Made by a program: the position numbers and the translations under genes
From: Hyphomicrobiales bacterium
GTDB lineage: Bacteria; Pseudomonadota; Alphaproteobacteria; Rhizobiales; JAJFHR01
Assembly: GCA_021775475.1 (NCBI GenBank)
Contig: JAJFHS010000015.1
Span: forward strand, 1 to 64,000
DNA length: 64,000 nucleotides
Direction: 5' to 3'
Notes under the pieces: model-generated
Database searches by the model: none
What the model was told of the DNA's origin: nothing
What the model saw: the letters and a program-made list of their open reading frames with translations, nothing else
Shown: positions 8,121 through 15,953 of the stretch, in pieces
Numbering within the stretch: the first letter of the stretch is position 1
Layout: every line of letters starts with the position of its first letter

Positions 8121-9269
8121 TCAGGCAGTGAACCGGGAGGCTACCCAGTGGTGAAAACAATGGGTAGGCTCGTCCATCGCCGGTGAAAACTTGCCGCCGT
8201 CAAAGCGGATGCCCTGGCGACCTTTCTGCATGCCTTCGACGACGAAAACATCTTCGAGAAAAACACTTTTCCATAATTCAGCATTTTTTTGCCGCAAGTC
8301 GCCCATGTCAGTTGTGATGGAACTTTTCTTGGCGTAGTAAATTTCGATGTGCTCAATTGTGTGTTGATGATCAAGCGGTTGCAGCAAAATTGCAAACGTG
8401 TGGTCGCGATGAATGCCGAGCAGCACGTTGGGGTAAAGTGCTATATATTCCGCCGATGTGTCCCACTTGGCGTCAAGATTGTCAAAATTGGCAAAGCTGC
8501 GCCCGCTGTCATCCAGTCTTGGATTGTAAACGGTGGTTCCCTGTCCGGAAAAACTGTCTGGTTGGACAATGTGGTAGTGATCTTCGAGGCGGGAATAAGA
8601 ATTGAGACCGGGGTGTATCCACGGCAGGTGATAGCTTTCGCAGTAGTTTTCAACCGCCAGCTTCCAGTTGCAGTTAACTTCCAGTTTGAACGAGGATTCC
8701 GGCCCACCATGATAGATGGGTTGATCGAACTCGCGCCAGCGTTGCAGCAGATCGTGTGCATATTCCTCAAATGCAGGGGCATCACCGGAAATATTGACAA
8801 ATATAATGTCGTTCCACACATGTGATTTAAACTCGATCAGCCCCAGTTCATCGCGTTTGATTTCAGGTGCCACATTGATGCCGGGGCCACCCACATGCGG
8901 CGTGGTGATCAATTTACCGGCCTTTGAATAACACCAGGAATGATAGGGGCATCTGATAACGCCTTTAACCTTGGCCGCCTGTTCCATCAAGATCATGCCG
9001 CGATGGCGGCAGGTGTTTTGAAACACGCGGATAGTACCGTCATCATCGCGTACTATCAGCAGTGGCAGGCCCAAAAATTCCATCGGTAAAGCGGAACCTG
9101 GCTCAGCCACATCCTTGCCAAAACCAACCGCAGCCCAATTGGCAAAGAACACTTTCTCACGCTCGCTTCCAGCGGTCTCAGGGTCAATATAATGAGCGTT
9201 GGGCAAGCCTTTGGCGGTGGCAACGGGCTGCAAAACATGGTCAAGACAAGGAGTGTTTATTTCATTCAT
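8121..9269 (-). CDS. Rieske non-heme iron oxygenase, alpha subunit
   Basis: 382 residues, full family length. The Rieske 2Fe-2S ligands are Cys87 and His89 (CRHRGMIL) and Cys107 and His110 (CPYHSWCY). The mononuclear iron site is His214 and His219 (ENYCESYHLPWIHPGL) with an acidic residue near 339-340 (FLEDVFVVEGMQ). This is the subfamily that includes aromatic ring hydroxylases and demethylating oxygenases of quaternary amines (GbcA, stachydrine demethylase). The substrate is not readable. No ferredoxin-reductase partner lies nearby, so electrons must come from a distant gene. ATG 9269 is the only good start. Confidence 0.9.
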   Translation of the reverse strand: MNEINTPCLDHVLQPVATAKGLPNAHYIDPETAGSEREKVFFANWAAVGFGKDVAEPGSALPMEFLGLPLLIVRDDDGTIRVFQNTCRHRGMILMEQAAKVKGVIRCPYHSWCYSKAGKLITTPHVGGPGINVAPEIKRDELGLIEFKSHVWNDIIFVNISGDAPAFEEYAHDLLQRWREFDQPIYHGGPESSFKLEVNCNWKLAVENYCESYHLPWIHPGLNSYSRLEDHYHIVQPDSFSGQGTTVYNPRLDDSGRSFANFDNLDAKWDTSAEYIALYPNVLLGIHRDHTFAILLQPLDHQHTIEHIEIYYAKKSSITTDMGDLRQKNAELWKSVFLEDVFVVEGMQKGRQGIRFDGGKFSPAMDEPTHCFHHWVASRFTA

Positions 9270-9354
9270 CGCGAGCGCCCCCTTAGATGCGGTCAGATCA
9301 GAATGGAAACGTGAATTGAGCCCGGGATTTTGTCAATCAAAAAGCGATCAGACC

Positions 9355-9681
9355 TTATGCAGCTACAATGGCTGGGTTTTCTGATGGGGTGATCGTATCG
9401 GGCACGAAAGTCCAGTCATCATGGGGATGAATTTTTTTCAATGCGATAATTTCCACCCGGCAAGCGCATTCATTTGCAATAAATGTTTCATAGTGAACAC
9501 CATTGCGAAGGATGGTGTAGCTTTCGAGGTGAGCGGAGTTGAATTCTTGCAAAAATGGTCGATTATCCTGCGGTGTCAGCGCGGTTTTTACCGTTTCAAA
9601 AAGCTTGGTGAGAAGGGCGCGTTTGCGTTGGCCAAAATACGGATCGCTACAGGGCCTGCTTTGTTGTGTGAAATTTTCCAT
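9355..9681 (-). CDS. Hypothetical protein, 108 aa
   Basis: I do not recognise this protein. It is soluble, with two neighbouring cysteines (ANECACRVEI) followed by IALKKIHPHDDWTFVPDTIT. There is no signal peptide or transmembrane segment. It lies alone between the oxygenase (starting 86 bases downstream, same strand) and the MerR gene. A shared transcript with the oxygenase is possible. The frame is probably coding, but evidence is limited to length and composition. Confidence 0.55.
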   Translation of the reverse strand: MENFTQQSRPCSDPYFGQRKRALLTKLFETVKTALTPQDNRPFLQEFNSAHLESYTILRNGVHYETFIANECACRVEIIALKKIHPHDDWTFVPDTITPSENPAIVAA

Positions 9682-9833
9682 TTTTACAGTCTCATCTCGT
9701 TTAACTTGAGAAAGTGTAGCAAAATATCTCTTAAATACAATGAAGCTGAATGTGCGGATTTAAATAAAATTTGAATAAAATTATTAACCTTTCGGCAAGC
9801 TCACGAAGGCGGGTAATTGCAAGCCCTTGGGGT

Positions 9834-10247
9834 TCAATGTACATCTTCGCACAGGGAATGGTCCGACAGGGCGTGGATAACATAACAATCGTCAATGTTG
9901 CCGCTGCTGCAGCATGAAGTTATGCGCTTAAGCTCGGTTTCCAGGCGTTTTAATTTGGCAATGCGGGCCTGAACGAAGGCCAGATGTTCCGAAGCGATCT
10001 TGTCTGCTTCAGCGCACGACATGTCTGGCCGGGTGCTAAGGTCAATCAGTTTGCGGATGGCTTCGATAGTCAATCCGAGGTCGCGGGCATGTTTGATAAA
10101 ACCAAGGCGCTCCAGTTCAGCCTTCGAATAGCGCCGCTGATTACCTTCGGAGCGTTCAGGCGCATCAATCAGTTTCATTTGTTCGTAATAGCGTATCGTC
10201 GGGATTTTTACCCCGGTGCGCCGCGACATATCGCCAATGGATAACAT
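9834..10247 (-). CDS. MerR-family metal-responsive transcriptional regulator
   Basis: 137 residues. The winged helix-turn-helix is at the N-terminus (MLSIGDMSRRTGVKIPTIRY, then Y-E and NQRRYSKAELERLGFI), followed by a dimerisation helix. Metal-binding cysteines are Cys78 (DMSCAEAD) and Cys112, Cys113 and Cys121 (SCCSSGNIDDC). This pattern resembles ZntR (Cys79, 114, 115, 124) more than the copper sensor CueR, so a divalent soft metal is the likely signal. No metal efflux gene is adjacent, so it probably acts on itself and on remote targets. A matching operator lies just upstream at 10266-10280. Confidence 0.88.
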   Translation of the reverse strand: MLSIGDMSRRTGVKIPTIRYYEQMKLIDAPERSEGNQRRYSKAELERLGFIKHARDLGLTIEAIRKLIDLSTRPDMSCAEADKIASEHLAFVQARIAKLKRLETELKRITSCCSSGNIDDCYVIHALSDHSLCEDVH

Positions 10248-10265
10248 CTCAAATTTTCCTCTATA

Positions 10266-10280
10266 TCTCTAGTCACTAGA
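10266..10280. promoter_or_regulatory. MerR-type operator (perfect palindrome)
   Basis: CTCTAGTCACTAGAG is a perfect 15-base palindrome 18 bases upstream of the MerR-family start codon. CTCTAG-N3-CTAGAG is the classic dyad bound by MerR/ZntR-type proteins between over-spaced -35 and -10 boxes. On the minus strand TATAGA follows directly and could be the -10. I do not see a strong -35. Autoregulation is inferred. Confidence 0.7.
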
Positions 10281-10319
10281 GCATATGTACTGGATTTTGG
10301 TCAATATTTTTTGTGTATT

Positions 10320-10420
10320 TACTTATTTCCGAGCCAGCCCGCTCCCCCGGCCCAACCACCCGAAGAGTGTACCCTATGGGGTGGTTGGGCCGGGGGAGCG
10401 GGCTGGCTCGGAAATAAGTA
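10320..10420. repeat. Perfect 42-base inverted repeat with 17-base loop
   Basis: The left arm 10320-10361 (TACTTATTTCCGAGCCAGCC and on) is repeated exactly in reverse at 10379-10420; the spacer is GAAGAGTGTACCCTATG. It is G+C-rich and would form a very stable hairpin or cruciform. It lies between the upstream end of the MerR gene and the stop of the BcsS-like gene (10430). Transcripts of the latter would run into it, so it could act as a terminator, but it is far longer than a usual one. The sequence is unrelated to repeat families 1 and 2. Confidence 0.9.
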
Positions 10421-10429
10421 ACAGGCTCT

Positions 10430-11197
10430 CTAATAAAAAAGCGACAGGTTGAAATCGCCATACAGGCTTTGCTGATTTTCGCGTAGATCATCGCGCAGGC
10501 CGAGGTTGAAGCCGAGGTAGAGCCTGCCCAGTTTTATGCCCGAAACAAAGGCTCCCAAGCGTAAATACCTGTATTCAGACCCACCTTGTAAGACCACTTC
10601 TGGGCCAAACTGAAGCGTAGAGGGGGTGGGCCGGTATCCGATTTTCACCTGGGCCCAGTAATCTTTGTGAAAGACGGTATAGGAAAGATTGGAAGATACT
10701 GACACCTTGTCGAAGAGGGACCAGGTGCCATCAAGGGTCAGGGGGATGCCGACAGGGTTTTTGTCCAAATCAGCTCCGGGGTCGTTTGGCGACAATTTGA
10801 ACCGGCGATAAGTCAGGCCGAGGTAACCTGCAAGATGGCCGCGAGACAGTTTTTTCTGATAACCCAGTTCGCCGGTCACACTGCCGCCAAACGCGTTAAT
10901 CCGGGTTTTTGCCGGGCTGGTGGACGCAAGTTCGGTTTTATAGGAAAACCCATAGGATTTTTGCCAGAAACGCAGTATCGGACCGTCTTGCAAAGAGGCG
11001 CGCTTGCCGTTAACGAGAGGGACAATTATTCCGGTATACTGGGAGAAAGACCGATGAGCGAAACCGCCGCCAGCGAGAAGCAGTGTTTCACGAGCCTGAG
11101 CAGAAACGACATAACTCGAACATGCCATGCCGACAGCCGCTACCAAAAATTTATAAACGCGCCTCAAACGCGTTGCGTTTGATGTTTCTGCCCCCAC
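10430..11197 (-). CDS. bcsS: BcsS-like cellulose biosynthesis/outer-membrane beta protein
   Basis: 255 residues. An N-terminal signal region (FLVAAVGMACSSYVVSAQA) is followed by a mainly beta sequence. Marks of the alphaproteobacterial BcsS family are AGYLGLTYRRFKLSPNDPGA, a central YWAQVKIGYRPTP and LQFGPEVVLQGGSEY with RLGAFVSGIKLG. Members are predicted outer-membrane barrels found near cellulose synthase operons; their exact task is not established. No bcsA/bcsB is in the window. The start is a GTG at 11197, and a later start before the signal peptide is possible. The family call is from pattern memory. Confidence 0.65.
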   Translation of the reverse strand: MGAETSNATRLRRVYKFLVAAVGMACSSYVVSAQARETLLLAGGGFAHRSFSQYTGIIVPLVNGKRASLQDGPILRFWQKSYGFSYKTELASTSPAKTRINAFGGSVTGELGYQKKLSRGHLAGYLGLTYRRFKLSPNDPGADLDKNPVGIPLTLDGTWSLFDKVSVSSNLSYTVFHKDYWAQVKIGYRPTPSTLQFGPEVVLQGGSEYRYLRLGAFVSGIKLGRLYLGFNLGLRDDLRENQQSLYGDFNLSLFY

Positions 11198-11320
11198 AAT
11201 GCCCCGCCTTTACCTGTGGCAGTATCTTGAATACTTTATTTATGGCTGGCAATAAAAAAATGGGACTGCGGCCCTGAAGCTGGTAAAAAGGGCATTCATA
11301 AGCCGAAAAGGGCGGATAAG

Positions 11321-12448
11321 TTGGAAAAACAGAGCCAGGAGGATTGCGTATGGCTGTTATTAGGTCCGCGCAGCGGTGATAACGCTCAAATACGCAGCAT
11401 TGCCGCACACCTCGAGATGCCGGGTGTTGAAAAACATTTGACCTATAACCCCCTGCATATGGTGCCTAACGTATTTAAGGGTGCGTCTTTGCTTTCGCTT
11501 CGTCCGGCCGCACGGGAGGAAATCAGGCCGCCGTGGCCACGAATGGTGATTGGCGTTGGCAAAAGAAGTGTCGCAATTGCGCGTTATATCAGGGAAAAAT
11601 CAGGTGGCCGCACTCGATTGGTGCAACTGGGCAGGCCACGCGCTCATCGGGATCATTTTGATCTGGTGGTAACGACGCCGCAATATGGTCTTTTGCCAGG
11701 TGAAAATGTACTGGAGCTACCGGTACCACCGTCTGGTCTGAGCATGCCAGATGATGAGGATTTAAAGGAAATCCACACAAAGTTCACCGCCGGCAGGCCG
11801 CGGCCATACGTTATTCTGGTTGCCGGGGGCAGTAACAGCACAGCGATATTTACCGCACAGGCTGCGCAAAACCTGGCACGCCTGGCTCAGCAACACGCAA
11901 ATGACCTTGGTGGCAGCCTGATTGCTGTTGCCAGTCCGCGCACACCTCAATCAGTAGTCGAAACTTTGCATCGTGAGTTTAGCGCCGGCGCAACATTTGT
12001 CCCCTGGAGGCCGGTGGCTAAAGGTCAATCCAACCCCTATGCTGCACTCCTGTCACTAGGCGATGAGATTATCGTGACCTCAGACAGCGCATCGATGATT
12101 GCGGATGCATTTTCTGTGAATAAACCAGTGAAGATTTTTCAACTTCCTGTTGGTTGGCAGGGCCGCTTTACAGCCAGCGTTTCTGCGATTTTCAACCGGT
12201 TTGACCGCCTGGCTGGAGGGGCGGGAGGTTTGATTCTTTTTTTGGCGCCGTGGCGGGGGTTGCGGGCGTGCGGATTGATAAATCCACCGCGCCAAATGGA
12301 ATTGTTGATAAAGCCGCTTTTTGACAATGCCCTGGCACAGCCTTTCCCACCGCCGCAAAGTGAAGCTGCCAGAGTTGTGGAAAACCCCGAAAACCCTGGA
12401 GTTTCTACGGATTCCCTTAGGCGAATCATCTCCTTGCTTAAGGAATAA
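11321..12448 (+). CDS. ELM1/DUF1022-family protein
   Basis: 375 residues. The pattern is that of the family named after plant mitochondrial fission protein ELM1: a start WLLLGPRSGDNAQIRSIAAH, PRMVIGVGKRSVAIARYI, LVQLGRPRAHRDHFDLVVTT and the end-domain LGDEIIVTSDSASMIADAFS followed by N-K-P-V. The fold is GT-B-like (glycosyltransferase), and bacterial members are often found with envelope or polysaccharide genes. The start is TTG 11321, with no nearby ATG that keeps the conserved N-terminus. It is divergent from the BcsS-like gene and may share its promoter region. Confidence 0.75.
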   Translation: MEKQSQEDCVWLLLGPRSGDNAQIRSIAAHLEMPGVEKHLTYNPLHMVPNVFKGASLLSLRPAAREEIRPPWPRMVIGVGKRSVAIARYIREKSGGRTRLVQLGRPRAHRDHFDLVVTTPQYGLLPGENVLELPVPPSGLSMPDDEDLKEIHTKFTAGRPRPYVILVAGGSNSTAIFTAQAAQNLARLAQQHANDLGGSLIAVASPRTPQSVVETLHREFSAGATFVPWRPVAKGQSNPYAALLSLGDEIIVTSDSASMIADAFSVNKPVKIFQLPVGWQGRFTASVSAIFNRFDRLAGGAGGLILFLAPWRGLRACGLINPPRQMELLIKPLFDNALAQPFPPPQSEAARVVENPENPGVSTDSLRRIISLLKE

Positions 12449-12812
12449 CAGAGGGAAATTTCAAAGGTTAAAGAAATGTTATTGCCGCGTTACAAACTGT
12501 AACACCTTTTGATTTGGCAGGCCGGTAAGGGCTTGTTAAAAATGAAACATAACAAGCAGGCAATGAAGAGTTTCTAAGACTTTTTTGAGCTTTCGTCGCA
12601 CGCAGATGTTTAATGTGTTCGATTTGACGAAGCCGAAAGTATTGTGAGTATGCCTCATTTTAAGTTTATGTGGGCATGGTTTGGAAACAGAGTTGCTAAA
12701 AAAGCGTCAACCAATCCGAAGGCGGTTGATATTCAGGAGGTTTTGCCGAACTCGTGTTTTTTAGCGCGGCATCACGGTTCAGTTGTACAGGGCAGGTGGA
12801 ATTAGTAGTTTT
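12449..12812 (+). other. Upstream region of the ceramide genes, with a possible 51-aa ORF
   Basis: This 364-base stretch precedes the acyl-AMP ligase gene. A TTGACG box occurs near 12625 but has no well-spaced -10. An uninterrupted ORF of 51 codons runs 12650-12805 (MPHFKFMWAWFGNRVAKKAS...) and stops 7 bases before the ligase start. It could be a leader peptide or chance. Its ribosome site is weak. I see no known riboswitch here. Confidence 0.3.
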
Positions 12813-14636
12813 ATGAATAATAAAAATGATCTCGCACCAACAATTAGGGCCAACAAAAGTCTTCCGCACAATCTCGGAAAATTTGCCACGCTGCTGGAGG
12901 GCCTCGAATATGCCGCTCGCGGCGAGACAGGATTTAACTTTTACTCCCCACGCGGTGCGCTGCAAAATGTTGTACCCTTTAAAGATTTGCGCGATCGCGC
13001 CGTAGAAACAGCCGCAAAATTAAATTCAATGAATTTGCAACGCGGCGACAGAGTTGCCATCGTTGCTGTAACGTCGCCCGATTTTCTGGCGGCGTTTTTT
13101 GCATGTCAATATGTTGGTCTGATACCGTGTCCGATGCCCTGCAGTATGAATATAGGCGGTAAAGAAGCCTATATCATGCGCCTGAAAGGCATGATGGACA
13201 GTGCGCAGGTTAATGTGGCATTGACCCCGGATGATGCGTTCGATGTTGTTTCCCAAGCCTGCGAACGGGCCGACGTGGCGCAATGTCTGACTTTCAGCCA
13301 GTTGGATGAACTGCCTCAGTCGAAACAGACGTTTCAACCTTTCGGGCCTGAAGAAGTCGCCTATATTCAATATTCTTCAGGCAGCACCAGCCGCCCTAAA
13401 GGGGTTTTGATTACGCAAAAATCAATTATGTCCAATGCGGGTGGTATTTTGCGTCATGGTTTGAAGTTAACGCAAGAAGACCGGGCGTTTTCCTGGTTGC
13501 CGCTGTATCATGATATGGGACTGGTCGGGTTTTGTCTCGCACCTATGCTGGGGCAGGTTTCGGTTGATTATCTGGCGACAAGTGCTTTTGCGCGTCGGCC
13601 ATTGTTGTGGCTGAAAATTATGTCTGATAATGGCTGCACAATCTCATACAGCCCGTCTTTTGGCTATGATCTCGCCTGTCGCCGGGTCAAACAGGCGGCG
13701 GGTGATTTTGATCTGTCAAAATGGCGCGTTGCTGGTATTGGCGGTGATATGGTGCGCGCTGATGTGCTCAATGCTTTTAGTGAGACATTTGCCGAATCAT
13801 CATTTGATTCGGATGCTTTTTTACCGAGCTACGGTATGGCTGAAGCCACTTTGGCGGTAACTTTCGCCGCTCTTGATGAGCCGATTTTGGTTGATCACGT
13901 TGACCGGGCTCACTGCAAGATTTCCCGCCGCGCTGTTCCTGCGGTAAAGAGCAATTCCGCTGATCCGCAAAATGTTCGCTCATTTGTTGCCTGTGGTCGG
14001 CCTCTGGCGGGTCATCAGGTCGAAATTCGCGGGGATACAGGAGAGGTTCTGAGCGATCGCGAGATTGGTCACGTGTTTATCAAAGGCCCAAGCTTGATGG
14101 GCGGGTACTATGACAATGACGCTGCCAGCTGTGAAGTCTTTCATTCAAATGGATGGATGGCGACCGGGGATATGGGGTATCAGATTGATGAACAACTGGT
14201 TATTACCGGGCGTAGCAAAGATTTGATTTTGCATAATGGTCGCAATATCTGGCCTCAGGACATTGAGTGGGCTGTTGAGCGTCTGGATGGATTACGGGCA
14301 GGAGATGCAGCGGCCTTTGCGCTGGATAAAGAGTGCGGCAGCGAGCAGATTGCCGTTTTGGTGCAATGCCGGTTGGGCGATGAGGGCCAGCGAGAAGATT
14401 TTCGCCGCTCCGTTTCCTCTATCGTGCATCAACACTCCGGTGTCGAATGTGAAGTGGTTTTGGTTCCGCCGCGCAGCTTGCCATTTACCTCTTCAGGTAA
14501 ACTTTCTCGTGCCGGTGCCAAGGCATTGTTGATATCGGGAGAAATTTTTGCTGGTGTTGCTGCCAGCCTGGTGCCGTCAACGCGGATGCGTACAGGCTCT
14601 CTGGCTGAAGGGGCGGCAGCAGAGGCTGCAGAATAA
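12813..14636 (+). CDS. Fatty acyl-AMP ligase / acyl-ACP synthetase (ceramide pathway)
   Basis: 607 residues from ATG 12813 (MNNKNDLAPT). It is an ANL-superfamily adenylating enzyme: P-loop SSGSTSRPKGV at about 189-199, PSYGMAEATLAV, and GRSKDLILHNGRNIWPQDIE, the form typical of FAAL-type enzymes that charge an acyl carrier protein rather than CoA. With the reductase, ACP and serine palmitoyltransferase downstream in the same direction, it matches the AasR role known from Caulobacter ceramide synthesis: activate a fatty acid and load it on the dedicated ACP. The frame extends to 12783 without an ATG start. Confidence 0.88.
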   Translation: MNNKNDLAPTIRANKSLPHNLGKFATLLEGLEYAARGETGFNFYSPRGALQNVVPFKDLRDRAVETAAKLNSMNLQRGDRVAIVAVTSPDFLAAFFACQYVGLIPCPMPCSMNIGGKEAYIMRLKGMMDSAQVNVALTPDDAFDVVSQACERADVAQCLTFSQLDELPQSKQTFQPFGPEEVAYIQYSSGSTSRPKGVLITQKSIMSNAGGILRHGLKLTQEDRAFSWLPLYHDMGLVGFCLAPMLGQVSVDYLATSAFARRPLLWLKIMSDNGCTISYSPSFGYDLACRRVKQAAGDFDLSKWRVAGIGGDMVRADVLNAFSETFAESSFDSDAFLPSYGMAEATLAVTFAALDEPILVDHVDRAHCKISRRAVPAVKSNSADPQNVRSFVACGRPLAGHQVEIRGDTGEVLSDREIGHVFIKGPSLMGGYYDNDAASCEVFHSNGWMATGDMGYQIDEQLVITGRSKDLILHNGRNIWPQDIEWAVERLDGLRAGDAAAFALDKECGSEQIAVLVQCRLGDEGQREDFRRSVSSIVHQHSGVECEVVLVPPRSLPFTSSGKLSRAGAKALLISGEIFAGVAASLVPSTRMRTGSLAEGAAAEAAE

Positions 14637-14697
14637 TCACCGCTATTGTTGGACTTAGCAACGCAATTGCGATTGTTGACTGGTTCCGGGGTTTTTG

Positions 14698-15642
14698 ATG
14701 ACACAAGGTCTCATTGCGCTCACAGGAGCAACCGGTTTTGTCGGTCGTTATGTGGTTGAGGAACTGGTTCGCCAGAATATTCCCGTTCGGGTGCTGGTGC
14801 GTTCCCAGACAAAAGCCGACTGGCTTGACGGTGTGGAAGTGTGCATGGGTTCTTTGGAAGAGCCTAAAGCTCTGGCGGCTTTGGTCGAGGGAGCGGAGAC
14901 AATTATTCATTGTGCCGGTGCTATCAAGGCAAAAAACCTGAACCAGTTCAACGAAATCAATGTTGTCGCAATGAAGCGGCTGATCAAGGCGTGTGTGGAT
15001 GCCAATATCAGTAGATTTATACATATTTCGACAATGGTTGCGCGTGAGCCGAAAATTTCCGATTATGCCGTCTCCAAACGAGAAGGTGAGCACGCGCTGC
15101 ACCGACACGCTGGCGATATGGAGTGGGTTATTTTGCGGCCACCGGCTGTATATGGGCCGCGCGATAAAGAAACACTGCCGCTTATAAAGTTGTTCTTAAG
15201 TAAGATTGCCTTTATTCCGGGAAACGCCAAAAGCCGCATTTCACTGATTTTTGTGCAAGATTTGGCGCGCGCGATTGTGATTGCGGCAACAGCGAAGAAG
15301 ATAAAATCGAAAATGACCCATGAACTCCACGATGGCAGCAACGAGGGGTATTCGTGGAAGGATCTTGCCCTGCTGGCGAGCGAGAGCACGGGACAAAAAA
15401 TCTGGTGTTATTTTCTGCCCAAGGCATTGTGTGAACTGGTGGCTATTGGTATTTCAACGTGTTCTCGACTGGTGGGCAGAACCCCGATGGTTACCAGGCA
15501 GAAAATTGATGAAATTTATCACACCGACTGGGTGGCAAAACATTTCATGTTTGAGGAGTATTTCACATGGTCGGCACAGACAACGTTTAGAGACGGTTTT
15601 TCCAAAACGGTGGAGTGGTACCGGAAAGAAAAATGGATATAA
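14698..15642 (+). CDS. NAD(P)-dependent extended short-chain reductase, CerR-like
   Basis: 314 residues. The Rossmann motif is TGATGFVGRYVVEELV at about residues 9-24, and the active-site Tyr and Lys are in SDYAVSKREGEH, with Ser/Thr in FIHISTMVAREP. The family is NAD-dependent epimerase-like. In the Caulobacter ceramide cluster a protein of this type (CerR) reduces 3-ketosphinganine or its ceramide product. Position between the acyl-AMP ligase and the ACP/SPT pair supports the same step here. ATG 14698 is chosen; a TTG three bases earlier is in frame. It ends in a hydrophobic stretch (WCYFLPKALCELVAIGISTC) that may touch the membrane. Confidence 0.85.
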   Translation: MTQGLIALTGATGFVGRYVVEELVRQNIPVRVLVRSQTKADWLDGVEVCMGSLEEPKALAALVEGAETIIHCAGAIKAKNLNQFNEINVVAMKRLIKACVDANISRFIHISTMVAREPKISDYAVSKREGEHALHRHAGDMEWVILRPPAVYGPRDKETLPLIKLFLSKIAFIPGNAKSRISLIFVQDLARAIVIAATAKKIKSKMTHELHDGSNEGYSWKDLALLASESTGQKIWCYFLPKALCELVAIGISTCSRLVGRTPMVTRQKIDEIYHTDWVAKHFMFEEYFTWSAQTTFRDGFSKTVEWYRKEKWI

Positions 15643-15700
15643 TAATTTTTACACTCTGTGCATCCACGTCCACAGAACCTGGTATTTAATAAGGTAGAAA

Positions 15701-15949
15701 ATGGCAACTGATGATGAAATCTTTGCGAAATTGTGCCGGTTGATTCAACCGTTCAATACAGCAGATGTAAAGCTCGAAAAAAATACCGATATAGCCGCTG
15801 ATTTGAATATTGATTCGGTTTCGGTGATGGATTTTGTCATGGAGGTTGAAGATGAATTCGACATCGATATCCCCCTTAATATACTGGGTGAAACCCGCAC
15901 ATTGAGCGATTTGATTGATGTGGTCAAAGCCCGCGTCAAAGGGGCTTGA
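15701..15949 (+). CDS. Acyl carrier protein dedicated to sphingolipid synthesis (AcpR-like)
   Basis: 82 residues. Phosphopantetheine attachment is at Ser39 in the DSV context (DLNIDSVSVMDFVMEVEDEF). This is a canonical four-helix ACP, divergent from the housekeeping DSLDTVE form. It sits 4 bases ahead of the serine palmitoyltransferase start, so it is translated together with it. The inferred role is to present the fatty acyl group to the SPT at 15954 after loading by the ligase at 12813. A ribosome site AAGGTAGAAA precedes the ATG. Confidence 0.93.
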   Translation: MATDDEIFAKLCRLIQPFNTADVKLEKNTDIAADLNIDSVSVMDFVMEVEDEFDIDIPLNILGETRTLSDLIDVVKARVKGA

Positions 15950-15953
15950 AGTA

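Noticed and set aside
8289-8825. 178-codon frame on + inside the Rieske oxygenase
   Set aside because: Antisense to all iron ligands of the real gene.
14485-15108. 207-codon frame on - across the ligase/reductase junction
   Set aside because: Covers parts of two well-supported genes on the other strand and a gap between them; no family similarity.
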